From an uncultured Clostridia bacterium (GTDB lineage: Bacteria; Bacillota; Clostridia; Christensenellales; Borkfalkiaceae), in contig CANRGR010000013.1 in the NCBI GenBank assembly GCA_947630245.1, forward strand, positions 1 to 32,260: DNA of 32,260 bases, in the 5' to 3' direction. The notes beneath the pieces are model-generated. The model was given only the letters and a program-made list of their open reading frames with translations. It was not told the origin of the DNA and ran no database searches. How positions within the stretch are numbered: the first letter of the stretch is position 1; every line of letters begins with the position of its first letter. The translations under genes and the position numbers were made by a program. This document shows, piece by piece, positions 19,420 through 28,293 of the stretch.

Positions 19420-20877
19420 ATGACATCATTGCTCAACGCGGCGTCCGCCGCATTTCCCATGCTCGAACAGGGATTCTATATTGATCTCAACTGGCTGGGT
19501 CAATTCGTCAGAATCATCGTCGAAGGCGTCGGCGTCGTCGGCGTGGGAATCATTGTCTTTACGCTCATTCTGAAAGCGATCACCACCCCGTTCGACGTCT
19601 ATCAGCGCGTCAAGATGCGCAAACAGAATCTCATCATGCAGCAACTGCAACCCGAGCTCGAAAAGTTGCAGAAGCAGTACGCCAACGACAAGAAGATGTA
19701 CCAGATGAAGATGATGGAGTTGCAGAAAAAGAACGGGTATTCCCTGTTCGGCGCGTGTCTGCCCATGATCATCTCCCTCGTCATCCTCATCGTTGCGGTG
19801 ACGGCGTTCCAGACCTATTCCCAATACGCGAATCTCGCCCTGTACGAGAAGATGGCGGTCGCCTATAACGACGCCGTGAAGGTCTACACCGTGGACGGGA
19901 AGGACTATCATCTCGCCCGCGAAGGACAGGAGGCGGACGATCTCACGATCTCCCTTGCCGATTTTGCCTCGCCGCGCACCGAACAGTCGGAACGGGACGG
20001 GGCGACGGAGGAAATCACCTACACCGTCTACCGCGACGGGGAGATCAACCGTATGCGCGTGGAGTCCTCCCGCGAGACCGCCTTCCTCTATTATACCTAT
20101 TCCCTCGATGCGGACGAAGTCCGCAGGGAGTACTATGTCGATCTCGACAAGTCGTATACCCTCAACGAGGGCAAGACGGAGATCACCGCTAAGGTCAAGG
20201 ACGGGATCGCCGCGCTCATGGAGGGCGGACAGGAACTTCCCGCCGCCGCGGTGAACTACTTCAAACAGTTCGGTTCCGTCGCCTCCCGCGATTGGTTCCG
20301 CGCAAATCCGCCCAAATTTCTCTGGATCAAGAACGTCTGGTATCCCGACGTCTCCTATAAACACCCCGTGCAGAGTTACAGCGATTTCAAGAGCTCGTTC
20401 TCCTCGGGAATCTACCCCTCCCCCGCGAAGGGCGGGAGAAGCATCGGAGAAGTCATCTCCGAAGAGCAGTACAACAGCCTCACGGCGCTCCTCACCGAAG
20501 AAAAGGACGAAGCGAACGGGTACTTTATCCTGATCATTCTCACGATCGGGCTCATGGTGCTCTCGCAGTTCCTCATGATGCGCAGCCAAAAGGCAATGAA
20601 CCAATACCAGACCGTGGACGGGCAGGGCGCCCGCACGCAGAAGGTCATGATGATCGTCATGCCGCTCATCTACGCCATCACGGGTTTCTTGTGGACGGCG
20701 GCGTTCTCCATCTATATCGCCGTGAGCAGTCTGATCGGGATCGTCGTGACGCTTTTGTCCAATCTCGTGATCGGACATGCCTTCCGGAAGAAGGAAGAAG
20801 AGGCAATCAAAAACCGCTATACGCGTTCGGCTCCGTGGAAGGAAACGGACGGGAAAAAGAAGAAAAAAGATAAATAA
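19420..20877 (+). CDS. yidC: Membrane protein insertase YidC/Oxa1 family with a large extracytoplasmic insert
   Basis: Inserts and folds membrane proteins with or without Sec. Core elements are present: first helix GVGIIVFTLILKAI, the TTPFDVYQRVKMRKQ segment with the groove arginine, a coiled cytoplasmic hairpin (QLQPELEKLQKQYANDKKMY), second helix CLPMIISLVILIVAVTAF, the FLWIKNVWYPDV motif near residue 300, and three more helices (GYFILIILTIGLMVLSQFLM, MMIVMPLIYAITGFLWTAAF, IYIAVSSLIGIVVTLLSNLV). Between the second helix and FLWI about 170 extra residues form an extracytoplasmic domain. At 485 residues it is far longer than the usual Gram-positive form of about 260-290. No lipobox is seen. 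The ATG at 19420 has AAAGG five bases upstream; a TTG at 19393 overlapping yidD is less likely. Confidence 0.93.
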   Translation: MTSLLNAASAAFPMLEQGFYIDLNWLGQFVRIIVEGVGVVGVGIIVFTLILKAITTPFDVYQRVKMRKQNLIMQQLQPELEKLQKQYANDKKMYQMKMMELQKKNGYSLFGACLPMIISLVILIVAVTAFQTYSQYANLALYEKMAVAYNDAVKVYTVDGKDYHLAREGQEADDLTISLADFASPRTEQSERDGATEEITYTVYRDGEINRMRVESSRETAFLYYTYSLDADEVRREYYVDLDKSYTLNEGKTEITAKVKDGIAALMEGGQELPAAAVNYFKQFGSVASRDWFRANPPKFLWIKNVWYPDVSYKHPVQSYSDFKSSFSSGIYPSPAKGGRSIGEVISEEQYNSLTALLTEEKDEANGYFILIILTIGLMVLSQFLMMRSQKAMNQYQTVDGQGARTQKVMMIVMPLIYAITGFLWTAAFSIYIAVSSLIGIVVTLLSNLVIGHAFRKKEEEAIKNRYTRSAPWKETDGKKKKKDK

Positions 20878-20891
20878 GAGGGGAAAAAGTT

Positions 20892-21860
20892 ATGGAAAGC
20901 AGAATTTTCAGCGCCAAGACCGCGGAAGAAGCGATTGAGAGCGGACTTACAGAACTCGGGATCTCCCGCGACGAGGCGGAGATCGAGATCCTCGAAGAGG
21001 GAAAGAAGAAGCTGTTCGGCTCCATTCCCGCACAGGTGAAGATCACGCCGAAGGAGAAGCCGAGCGACGGCATGCGCGCCGTCAAGTTCCTCGAAGGGCT
21101 GTTCGAACTGCTCGGAATCGAGGCGACGCCCACGATTTCGGAGGAGGACGAGCGGATCGTGATTGATCTGTCCACTTCCTTTCCCGCCAAAGGGCTCATC
21201 GGGCGCCGTGGCGAGATGATCGACGCCGTGCAGGTGCTTGCGGGCGCCGTGGCGAACACCGGGCGCAAGGATTACAAGCGCGTCGTCGTGGATTGCGGTA
21301 ATTACCGCGAGGATCGCGAGGAGACGCTCAAACGGGTTGCGGAAAAACTCGCCGCGAAGGCGGTGCGCCTCGGCAAACGCGTGCGGCTGGAACCCATGAA
21401 TCCCTATGAACGCAGAATCATCCACGCCGCCCTCGTCGACAACGAGGATGTCACGACCAAATCGGAGGGCAAGGAGCCCGCGCGGTTTGTCGTCATCATT
21501 CCGAAGAATCTTCGCCCCTACGACAAGCGCGACCGCGGCGGCAAGGGCAACTATAAGGACCGCTCAGACCGCGGCGGCAGAGGAAAATACGACAGAAAGA
21601 ACGACCGCGGCGGCAAATACGGCGACCGTGACCGCTATCCCAAGCGCGAATTGCCCGCGGAGGGCACGCCGCAGAGCTCGGGCACGAGCCTCGGGCGCGG
21701 CGGAGACCGCGGCTACCGCAAGGGCAGTTTCAACGGATTCTTCGGGACGTATCTCGGCAATTCCCGCGACGCCGAACCCGAAACCGCAAACGGCGGCAAC
21801 GAGACGAATGAGACGGACGATTCCTTCGGCACTCCGCCCAAGACGTTCGACGGGGAATAA
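20892..21860 (+). CDS. jag: Jag/KhpB RNA-binding protein with an RGG-like C-terminal tail
   Basis: RNA-binding partner gene of yidC (SpoIIIJ-associated). The 322 residues divide into a Jag-N domain (1-50, with KKKLFGS), a KH domain (about 60-135, with FPAKGLIGRRGEMIDAVQVL carrying the GxxG loop GRRG), an R3H domain (about 145-203, PMNPYERRIIHAAL then DVTTKSEGKEPARFVVI) and a disordered tail of about 115 residues. The tail has repeated RGG-like blocks (RDRGGKGNYKDRSDRGGRGK, KNDRGGKYGDRD, GRGGDRGYRKG) and ends acidic. The B. subtilis protein ends soon after R3H at about 208 residues. It starts 14 bases after yidC and ends at a strong terminator. Confidence 0.95.
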   Translation: MESRIFSAKTAEEAIESGLTELGISRDEAEIEILEEGKKKLFGSIPAQVKITPKEKPSDGMRAVKFLEGLFELLGIEATPTISEEDERIVIDLSTSFPAKGLIGRRGEMIDAVQVLAGAVANTGRKDYKRVVVDCGNYREDREETLKRVAEKLAAKAVRLGKRVRLEPMNPYERRIIHAALVDNEDVTTKSEGKEPARFVVIIPKNLRPYDKRDRGGKGNYKDRSDRGGRGKYDRKNDRGGKYGDRDRYPKRELPAEGTPQSSGTSLGRGGDRGYRKGSFNGFFGTYLGNSRDAEPETANGGNETNETDDSFGTPPKTFDGE

Positions 21861-21890
21861 CAACCCGCGACGGAATCATTTGAAACAGAC

Positions 21891-21917
21891 AAAGGGAGAC
21901 AACCGTCTCCCTTTTTT
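21891..21917 (+). terminator. Intrinsic terminator after jag
   Basis: AAAGGGAGAC (21891-21900), loop AACC, GTCTCCCTTT (21905-21914), then further T residues to 21917. Ends the rpmH-jag cluster. Confidence 0.93.
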
Positions 21918-21919
21918 CC

Positions 21920-22405
21920 ACCTGTCATTCCGGTCCCGTTGTTTTTCCTGTCATTCCGAGCGCAGCCGAGGAATCTCTCCCCCTCTGTCATTCCGAGCGC
22001 AGTCGAGGAATCTCCCCCCTCTGTCATTCCGAGCGTAGCCGAGGAATCTCTCCCCCTCTGTCATTCCGAGCACAGCCGAGGAATCCCACCTGTCATTCCG
22101 AGCGCAGCCGAGGAATCTCTACTTTATTATGAGATTTCTCCACTCCGTTCGCTTCGCTCTCTTCGGTCGAAATGACAGTGAGGGCTTTTTCGCTCCTTTG
22201 TCATTCCGTTCCCATTGCTTTCCTGTCATTCCGAGCGCAGCCGAGGAATCTCTGCCACTTGTCATTCCGACCCCCGAAGGGGGGAGAGAATCCCCTCGGT
22301 CGTTGTTGGATAAGGGGGCTCGCTTCGCTCGGTATGACAGGAAACAGACAGGCATTCCAAAATACGTCATGTTGAGCTTGTCGAAACATCGCCTTAAAAA
22401 TAAAA
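21920..22405. repeat. Mosaic of dispersed palindromic repeats, tract 3
   Basis: Contains about six head-to-tail copies of TCATTCCGAGCGCAGCCGAG followed by GAATCTC (21951-22120 and 22226), with small changes (GCACAGCC, GCGTAGCC). Then come TTTCTCCACTCCGTTCGCTT, CATTCCGACCCCCGAAGGGG (inverted relative to 6450) and a partial copy of the CGTCATGTTGAGC...GTCGAAACATCGCCTT module (22361-22394). No gene is credible here. Confidence 0.85.
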
Positions 22406-22419
22406 CATTGGCAGAAAGA

Positions 22420-22455
22420 GCGCCGCCGTTTTCCTTGCAAGGAAAACGGCGGCGC
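22420..22455 (-). terminator. 36-bp perfect palindrome, likely terminator of the gene at 22493
   Basis: GCGCCGCCGTTTTCCTTG joins directly to its complement. On the minus strand it is followed by TCTTTCTGCC, a weak U tract. Confidence 0.6.
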
Positions 22456-22492
22456 GACCTTCTTTCATTCAGCCCCGATCATACGCGGGCAG

Positions 22493-22723
22493 TTAGTTAT
22501 TTTTGAGCCATTCCTGCGCCTTTGCCTTCGTGTAGGAAGTGATTCCCTCATGAGGATAAGGCGATTCGGCGCCGCCGTTCACATACAGAAAATAGTCCCC
22601 GTCGGGCGTCTGGTACATCGTCGTCTCGTATCCCGTGGGATCACCGAAAACGCCGCAGACCACCTTTTTGACGACGGTTGCCGTCTCGGTATCGAACGTC
22701 TTTGTCTTCGTCGTTTTTACCAT
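22493..22723 (-). CDS. Small protein of unknown function (76 residues)
   Basis: It starts MVKTTKTKTFDTETATVVKK and continues VVCGVFGDPTGYETTMYQTP, DGDYFLYVNGGAESPYPHEG and ITSYTKAKAQEWLKNN. The order (FDTETA, then E-T-x-Y-x-T-x-D-G-x-Y-F-L-Y, then GG-A-x-S-x-Y, then a terminal A-x-x-W helix) looks like a family of small soluble proteins I have seen in Bacillota, often in accessory regions, but I know no function. AAAGGAG stands seven bases before the ATG at 22723; the longer open frame upstream has no ribosome binding site. It runs against the prevailing strand right of the origin, next to yyaC. Confidence 0.75.
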   Translation of the reverse strand: MVKTTKTKTFDTETATVVKKVVCGVFGDPTGYETTMYQTPDGDYFLYVNGGAESPYPHEGITSYTKAKAQEWLKNN

Positions 22724-22822
22724 GTGCTTTCTCCTTTCAAAATTTTCTCTTATTTTACCCGTTTTGCGAAAAAACGTCAAACAAATCGCCCGCTTTTTCG
22801 GATTTCTTTAATTTGTGAAATT

Positions 22823-23380
22823 TCACACCACTTGCTGTGAATTTTTATCCGCGCCGCCGCTGAGAACCGTATCAATCGCGCGCGCGATCGCCTCCGCCAT
22901 CATGTACACGAGATTGAGGCGCGTCAGGTTGAGCGACGCATAGGGAAACGCCGATTTCTTCGCGAGAATCCCGAGAATCGAAATGTCCCCCACTTTGCCC
23001 AAACGTTTGTTTGCCCCCGATCCGGGACGGAGGGGGGTATCGGAGAGCTTGATGAGCCCGATCTCGCTCTCTTCGCCCACGGCGGCGTCCACGGCGATGA
23101 TCTTCGCGTTCGGGTGCGTCTGGCGTAAAAACTCGCGCACATACCGCACTTCCTTCGCCGTGACGGGAGCGCGAAGCGTTCCATAGACGTATCCGCCGCA
23201 GGCGGACGCCGTGCGCCGCACCATCGTCCCGACAATGGGACCGAGACTGTCGCCGATTGCCAGATCGCTGCCGATACAGAGCAGGACGGGCGGAGCGTCG
23301 CCGTCGCCGAGCATGCGTTTGATCGCGCGCGCCATGCCGAGCGGCGACATTGTGTTGCAGACGTGAAAAGCATATTCCAT
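22823..23380 (-). CDS. yyaC: Spore protease YyaC-type protein
   Basis: The 185-residue protein matches the YyaC family, related in fold to hydrogenase-maturation and germination (GPR-like) proteases and linked to sporulation. Visible motifs: VLLCIGSDLAIGDSLGPIVG (nucleophile-side acidic residues), YVYGTLRAPVTAKEV, KIIAVDAAVGEESEIGLIKL, SDTPLRPGSGANKRLGKVGD and SLNLTRLNLVYMMAEAIARA. The ATG at 23380 has AAGGGGAAC upstream and fits the family start (MEYAFHV). In B. subtilis yyaC lies beside spo0J (parB) near the origin; here it is about 4 kb from parB, so part of the neighbourhood is kept. Its presence suggests a spore former. Confidence 0.88.
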   Translation of the reverse strand: MEYAFHVCNTMSPLGMARAIKRMLGDGDAPPVLLCIGSDLAIGDSLGPIVGTMVRRTASACGGYVYGTLRAPVTAKEVRYVREFLRQTHPNAKIIAVDAAVGEESEIGLIKLSDTPLRPGSGANKRLGKVGDISILGILAKKSAFPYASLNLTRLNLVYMMAEAIARAIDTVLSGGADKNSQQVV

Positions 23381-23482
23381 GAATTTGTTCCCCTTTCGCT
23401 CTTTTCCGTGAAAGTTTGGACTTGATCGCAAATATTTATAACGTGGCGTGCTTAAAAACAGGACAAAACGGTTAAAAAATGT

Positions 23483-23509
23483 TATAATAGGATGGAAATC
23501 ATCCGGAGG
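23483..23509 (+). promoter_or_regulatory. -10 box and ribosome binding site deciding the cvpA-like start
   Basis: TATAAT at 23483-23488 predicts a transcript start near 23495, downstream of the ATG at 23492. GGAGG at 23505-23509 then directs translation to the TTG at 23516. The -35 box is poor. Confidence 0.6.
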
Positions 23510-23515
23510 TTCGCC

Positions 23516-24277
23516 TTGCAAGATTTATTACTCGCGTCCGGAAGCTGGACGCTCGATCTGATCTTTGTTCTGATTCTTGTATTCGGAACGGCGCTCGGCG
23601 CATACCGAGGTTTTGTTCTCGGCGTCTGCAAACTCAGCGGGCGGCTGTTCTCTTTGATTTTCGCCGTCATGTTCTGCGTGTCGTTTGCAAACTTCCTTGA
23701 ACTATGCTTCGGCATGACGACGGCGATCACGAACGGAATCGCAAACGCCTATCTCGGCAATGAGGCGTATTCGACTGCGCTGGCGCAAGACGTTGCGGGC
23801 GCAAATATCAGCGAAGCGCTCAGTCAGCTCGGCGTCGGCGCTTTCTCGCGATGGCTCATCTCGGCGTCCTACGCAAACGTCGATGTCATTCCCGCGGGAA
23901 CCCAGCCCGCCGTTCTCATCGCCTCGGTCTTTGCGAAATGGATTGCGATCGTCATCGCCTTTGTTGCCTTGATTCTCTTGTTCCGGATCGGTGCGAGACT
24001 TCTCGGGAAACTGCTTACGGGCGTCGTCGATAAATTCTCTCCGCTCCGTGCCGTCAATCAACTCCTCGGTGCGATCTTGGGATTGCTCAAATCCCTCATC
24101 GCCGTCTTTCTGCTCCTCATGTTGATGAATTGGCTCCCGATTGCGGGATTGCACGAGTTCATCGGGTCGAGCACGATCGTCGGGAGCATCTTCACTTCGG
24201 GGTGGTTCCAGAGTGCGACGAGTTATGCGATCTCGGGACAGTGGTTCAGCGATTATATCTCAAAACTTATTCATTGA
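23516..24277 (+). CDS. CvpA-family membrane protein
   Basis: The 253-residue protein has about four to five membrane segments: residues about 10-30 (TLDLIFVLILVFGTALGAYR), 33-57 (LGVCKLSGRLFSLIFAVMFC), about 140-165 (WIAIVIAFVALILLFRIGAR) and about 180-205 (LLGAILGLLKSLIAVFLLLM). The GAYRGFVLGV loop and the FSPLRAVNQLLGAILGLLKS stretch match the CvpA family (colicin V production factor), whose role in Bacillota is uncertain. Start TTG at 23516 chosen from GGAGG six bases upstream. parS sites lie just downstream. Confidence 0.82.
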   Translation: MQDLLLASGSWTLDLIFVLILVFGTALGAYRGFVLGVCKLSGRLFSLIFAVMFCVSFANFLELCFGMTTAITNGIANAYLGNEAYSTALAQDVAGANISEALSQLGVGAFSRWLISASYANVDVIPAGTQPAVLIASVFAKWIAIVIAFVALILLFRIGARLLGKLLTGVVDKFSPLRAVNQLLGAILGLLKSLIAVFLLLMLMNWLPIAGLHEFIGSSTIVGSIFTSGWFQSATSYAISGQWFSDYISKLIH

Positions 24278-24345
24278 CGGATGCGGCGTGCGAATTTCGG
24301 TTTGCACGCCATATTTTTGCGCAAGATGTTATTTTATGCGTTAAT

Positions 24346-24361
24346 TGTTTCACATGAAACA
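24346..24361. promoter_or_regulatory. parS: parS site 1
   Basis: TGTTTCACATGAAACA matches the bacterial parS consensus TGTTTCACGTGAAACA with one central change (CACATG for CACGTG). It is the ParB loading site; parA and parB lie 2-3 kb downstream. Confidence 0.88.
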
Positions 24362-24389
24362 TTGCTTTTTCGGGGGATTCCCCTCGGAA

Positions 24390-24405
24390 TGTTTCACATG
24401 AAACT
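24390..24405. promoter_or_regulatory. parS: parS site 2
   Basis: TGTTTCACATGAAACT, the same variant 44 bp from the first site, with a changed final base. Confidence 0.85.
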
Positions 24406-24515
24406 TTTTCGGGGGCAAAAACGGGTACGCAAGGCAATTTTTGGGTAAAATCTTCCCAAGAATACGAAAAATAGGTGATAATTATGAAAAAAGGAAAAGA
24501 AATGCATGGATTTGC

Positions 24516-24544
24516 TTGCCAAGCGGGCGGAAATATGATACAAT
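24516..24544 (+). promoter_or_regulatory. Promoter of ftsH
   Basis: TTGCCA (24516-24521), 17 bases, TACAAT (24539-24544). About 110 bases downstream of the second parS site. Confidence 0.7.
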
Positions 24545-24598
24545 AACAAGGCAAACATGCTCATACTATGGGCAAATGATATTTATAAGGAGTGCAAA

Positions 24599-26620
24599 TT
24601 GAGTAAAACAGTAAAAGTAGTGATTGCGGTGGTTCTCGTTGCCGTTCTCGGAATCGGGATTTACTTCGCCGTAAGCACGATGCTCAACAACCAGAAGCAG
24701 GTCTCGTATGACGACTTCATTGCGCATATCGAAGGCGGCAGTCCCGAGCGTGACGAAAGCGGGAATCCGATCAAGGACGCCGACGGAAATTACGTCATCA
24801 AGCCGAATGAGCAGCTGCTTCGGATCAGGAAAATCCGTTTTGATGGCTACCGCTATTATGGATATACGAACGAAAATTCGAGCGTTTATACCTATATTAC
24901 GGTCGGACCCAGCCAATACACGGCGGATTCCCCCGACGTTGCCCGTTGGACGGCGATGGGAATCAAGATCTACTTTGAGGATCCGAACGCGGGAGCGGGA
25001 TGGAGCAACTTCATCTATATCGCCGTGCTCGTCGTCGGAATTATCGCGTTCTTCCTCGTGCTCCGCGCGACGAGCGGCGGGGGCGGGAAGGTGATGAACT
25101 TCGGCAAGACGAAGGCGAAGATCTCCACCAATCTGAAAGTGCGCTTCTCCGATGTGGCGGGCGCAGAGGAAGAAAAGACCGAACTTGCCGAAGTCGTCGA
25201 GTTTTTGAAGAGCCCGAAGAAGTTCTCCGATCTTGGCGCAAGAATCCCGAAGGGCGTCCTTCTCGTAGGTCCTCCCGGAACGGGCAAAACGCTGTTTGCG
25301 AAGGCGGTGGCGGGAGAAGCGGGCGTTCCGTTCTTCTCGGTCAGCGGATCCGACTTCGTGGAGATGTACGTCGGCGTCGGAGCCTCGCGTGTGCGCGATC
25401 TGTTTGATCTCGCCAAGCGGAACCAGCCCTGTATCATCTTCATCGACGAAATCGACGCAGTCGGGCGCCAGCGCGGCGCAGGGCTCGGAGGCGGACACGA
25501 CGAACGCGAACAGACGTTGAACCAGATCCTCGTCCAGATGGACGGCTTTGATTCCAACGAGGGCGTCATCGTCATGGCGGCGACAAACCGTGCCGACATT
25601 CTCGACAGCGCACTCTTGCGCCCCGGGCGCTTCGACCGTCAGATCTATGTGCACATGCCCGACGTTAAGGGGCGTGAACAAATTTTGAAGGTACACGCGC
25701 GCAACAAGCCGCTGGCGCCGGACGTCAATTTCCGCACGATCGCGCGGATTACGAGCGGGTTCTCGGGCGCGGATCTTGCCAATCTTCTGAATGAGGCGGC
25801 GATCCTTGCGGCGCGCGCCGGCAAGACAATGATCGGTAATCTCGAACTTTACGAGGGGATCAACAAAGTCATCATGGGACCGCAGAAGAAGAGCCGCGTC
25901 GTGACCGAGGAGGAGAAGAAGGCGACCGCCTACCACGAATCCGGGCACGCGATCATCGCGAAGCTCTGCGAATACTGCGACAATGTGCAGGAGGTCTCGA
26001 TCATTCCCCGCGGCATGGCGGCGGGATACACCCTCACCCGCCCGGACGACGACAACGACCGCTACACCTTCAACCGCCTCATCGACAGCATCTGCATGCT
26101 TCTCGGCGGCAGAGCGGCGGAAGAGCTTGTCATTCACGACGTCAGCGCGGGCGCGTCCAACGACATCCAGCGCGCCACGAACAGCGCGCGCAAGATGGTC
26201 ACCGAATGGGGCATGAGCGAGAAACTCGGTCCGATCTGCTACGGCAGCGACGGTCCCGTCTTTCTCGGCAGGGATTACGAGCAGAGAAACACATACAGCG
26301 AGGAGACGGCGGGGATCATCGACGAGGAGATCAACCGCATCGTCACATCGGCATATACGCGGGCGAAGAAGATGCTCTCCGACAACCGCAGCATTCTCGA
26401 CAACATGTCCCGCGTGCTCGTGGAACGGGAGACGATCTACACCGAGGAAGTCGATATGCTCATGCAGGGCGCAAGTTGGGGCGACGTGCTCAAATATATG
26501 GAACAGCACGACAAGGACGCGCCCGACAATCCGTTCGGGAAACAGGAAAAATCCGAGCCTCAGGCAAAGCCCGGGGAAAAGACGCTTCCCGAGGGGAAAC
26601 ACGACGAAGATAAGAGGTAA
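24599..26620 (+). CDS. ftsH: ATP-dependent zinc metalloprotease FtsH
   Basis: Membrane-anchored hexameric AAA+ protease for membrane protein quality control. 673 residues from the TTG at 24599, which has AAGGAG six bases before it; the open frame reaches an ATG at 24557 without a good site. Layout: first membrane helix ([20 protein letters not shown]), an extracytoplasmic region of about 110 residues, second helix ([20 protein letters not shown]), Walker A GPPGTGKT near residue 224, pore loop [11 protein letters not shown], Walker [12 protein letters not shown], second region of homology [18 protein letters not shown], zinc site HESGH near 445 and LGGRAAEE later. The tail is charged ([11 protein letters not shown]). 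parA follows after five bases, so the two are likely co-transcribed. Confidence 0.97.
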   Translation: MSKTVKVVIAVVLVAVLGIGIYFAVSTMLNNQKQVSYDDFIAHIEGGSPERDESGNPIKDADGNYVIKPNEQLLRIRKIRFDGYRYYGYTNENSSVYTYITVGPSQYTADSPDVARWTAMGIKIYFEDPNAGAGWSNFIYIAVLVVGIIAFFLVLRATSGGGGKVMNFGKTKAKISTNLKVRFSDVAGAEEEKTELAEVVEFLKSPKKFSDLGARIPKGVLLVGPPGTGKTLFAKAVAGEAGVPFFSVSGSDFVEMYVGVGASRVRDLFDLAKRNQPCIIFIDEIDAVGRQRGAGLGGGHDEREQTLNQILVQMDGFDSNEGVIVMAATNRADILDSALLRPGRFDRQIYVHMPDVKGREQILKVHARNKPLAPDVNFRTIARITSGFSGADLANLLNEAAILAARAGKTMIGNLELYEGINKVIMGPQKKSRVVTEEEKKATAYHESGHAIIAKLCEYCDNVQEVSIIPRGMAAGYTLTRPDDDNDRYTFNRLIDSICMLLGGRAAEELVIHDVSAGASNDIQRATNSARKMVTEWGMSEKLGPICYGSDGPVFLGRDYEQRNTYSEETAGIIDEEINRIVTSAYTRAKKMLSDNRSILDNMSRVLVERETIYTEEVDMLMQGASWGDVLKYMEQHDKDAPDNPFGKQEKSEPQAKPGEKTLPEGKHDEDKR

Positions 26621-26625
26621 CGGAT

Positions 26626-27399
26626 ATGGGAAAGATCATACCATTTTCCAACCAGAAGGGCGGCGTCGGCAAGACGACGACCTGCGTCAACATGGCGGCA
26701 TATCTTGCAAAGGCGGGGAAGAAAGTTCTGCTTGCGGATATCGACCCGCAGGGAAATGCAACCACGGGGTTGGGTTTTTCGAAGAGCGCGCTGAAAAAAT
26801 CGGTCTACAACGTGCTGATCGAGGGCGAGGACGTCAAGGACAATATCCTCGAAACCGAGATGAAAGGGCTGGATCTTCTGCCTGCGAATATTGATCTCGC
26901 GGGGGCGGAAGTGGAGCTCGTCTATAAGAAAAACAGAGAACGGGTATTAAAAACGGCGCTTGAAAAGGTGCGCGACGACTACGATTTCATTCTCGTCGAC
27001 TGCCCTCCGTCGCTCGGGCTCATCACGATCAACGCGCTTGCCGCGGCGGACAGCGTGATCATTCCCATCCAGAGCGAATATTACGCGCTCGAAGGACTGA
27101 GCCAGCTCATGAATACGATCTCCCTCGTGCAGAAACATCTCAACAAGGGTCTCCGCGTGGAGGGCGTTGTGCTGACGATGCACGACAGACGTTCCCTCAT
27201 CAGCCGCCAGATCGCGCAGGAAATCAAGAGATACTTCACCAAAAAACTGTATGAGATCGTCATTCCGCGCAACGTGCGCCTCGCCGAGGCGCCCAGCCAC
27301 GGGAAACCCATTCTGCTGCACGATCCGCGCTGTATGGGCGCGCGGGCGTATGCGGCGCTCACCGAAGAATTTTTGAAAAAAACGGAAGGAGGAGAATAA
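26626..27399 (+). CDS. parA: Chromosome-partitioning ATPase ParA (Soj)
   Basis: A deviant Walker ATPase of 257 residues that acts with ParB at parS to segregate origins and, in Bacillota, to control DnaA. Motifs: FSNQKGGVGKTTTCVNMAAY (KGGVGKT), VLLADIDPQGNATTGLG, DFILVDCPPSLGLITINALA, PIQSEYYALEGLSQL and AEAPSHGKPILLHDP. Start ATG after AGGTAACGGAT. It ends four bases before parB, the usual operon. Confidence 0.97.
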   Translation: MGKIIPFSNQKGGVGKTTTCVNMAAYLAKAGKKVLLADIDPQGNATTGLGFSKSALKKSVYNVLIEGEDVKDNILETEMKGLDLLPANIDLAGAEVELVYKKNRERVLKTALEKVRDDYDFILVDCPPSLGLITINALAAADSVIIPIQSEYYALEGLSQLMNTISLVQKHLNKGLRVEGVVLTMHDRRSLISRQIAQEIKRYFTKKLYEIVIPRNVRLAEAPSHGKPILLHDPRCMGARAYAALTEEFLKKTEGGE

Positions 27400-27402
27400 G
27401 CA

Positions 27403-28293
27403 ATGGCAAAAGGACTCGGAAGAGGGCTCTCCGCGCTGTTCAGCGACACGGTGGAGGCATATGAAAACGCGCAGGGCGACGCGCCCGAAACCGGCGTGAC
27501 CGAACTGCCCCTCGCGCAGATCTTTCCCAATCCCGACCAGCCGCGGAAGGTGTTCGACGAAGGCGCGCTTGCCGATCTTGCCGTCTCGATCAAAGAGCAC
27601 GGCGTGATCAGCCCGATCGTCGTCAACCGCAACCCGGACGGGACGTACATGATCATTGCGGGCGAACGCAGATACCGCGCCGCGAAACGCGCGGGACTGA
27701 CGAGTATCCCCGCCGTTGTGAAGGATCTCGACGAGCGGGAGATCCAGGAAGTCTCCCTCATCGAAAACCTGCAACGCGAGGATCTCAACCCGATCGAAGC
27801 GGCGTACGGCATGAAAAAACTCATGGAGGAATTTTCCCTCACGCAGGAAGTTCTGGCGGAGCGGCTCGGCAAGTCGAGACCCGCGATTGCCAACACGTTG
27901 CGACTTTTAACCCTCTCCGACGAGGTGATCGCGCTCGTGCGGGACGGAAAACTCTCCTCGGGGCACGCCCGTACGCTCGTGCCCGTCCCGAAGGAAGCGC
28001 AGGCGGAACTTGCGCGGGAGTGCGTGAAAAACGGGTGGTCGGTCCGCGAGACGGAACGCGCCGTCAAGCAGTATCTCAATCCCCCCGAAGTGCTCGCAAA
28101 GGAGAAGGAGCGCAAGAACGCGCTCGCGAACGCGGAGCTCATGCACCTTGTGGAGCGCCTCCGCACGACGTTCAAGACGAAGGTCTCCCTTATCGGCACC
28201 GAGAAGAAGGGCAGGATCTACATCGACTACTATTCCCGCGACGATCTCGACCGCATCTATGAGATGCTCGACATCATCGACCGCGAGGAGTGA
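27403..28293 (+). CDS. parB: Chromosome-partitioning protein ParB (Spo0J), CTP switch
   Basis: Binds parS and spreads as a CTP-dependent DNA clamp. 296 residues: the N-terminal MAKGLGRGLSALF peptide (contact with ParA), the CTP-binding domain with PNPDQPRKVF, EHGVISPIVVNRNPDGTYMI and IAGERRYRAAKRAGL (GERRxRA motif), then EVSLIENLQREDLNPIEAAY, the helix-turn-helix (TQEVLAERLGKSRPAIANTL, RLL) and the C-terminal dimer domain (KTKVSLIGTEKKGRIYIDYY). Ribosome binding site AAGGAGGAG. The parS sites 3 kb upstream are its expected targets. Confidence 0.97.
   Translation: MAKGLGRGLSALFSDTVEAYENAQGDAPETGVTELPLAQIFPNPDQPRKVFDEGALADLAVSIKEHGVISPIVVNRNPDGTYMIIAGERRYRAAKRAGLTSIPAVVKDLDEREIQEVSLIENLQREDLNPIEAAYGMKKLMEEFSLTQEVLAERLGKSRPAIANTLRLLTLSDEVIALVRDGKLSSGHARTLVPVPKEAQAELARECVKNGWSVRETERAVKQYLNPPEVLAKEKERKNALANAELMHLVERLRTTFKTKVSLIGTEKKGRIYIDYYSRDDLDRIYEMLDIIDREE

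Noticed and set aside
21939-22175. Plus-strand frame rich in VIPSAVEESP
   Set aside because: Translation of repeat tract 3.
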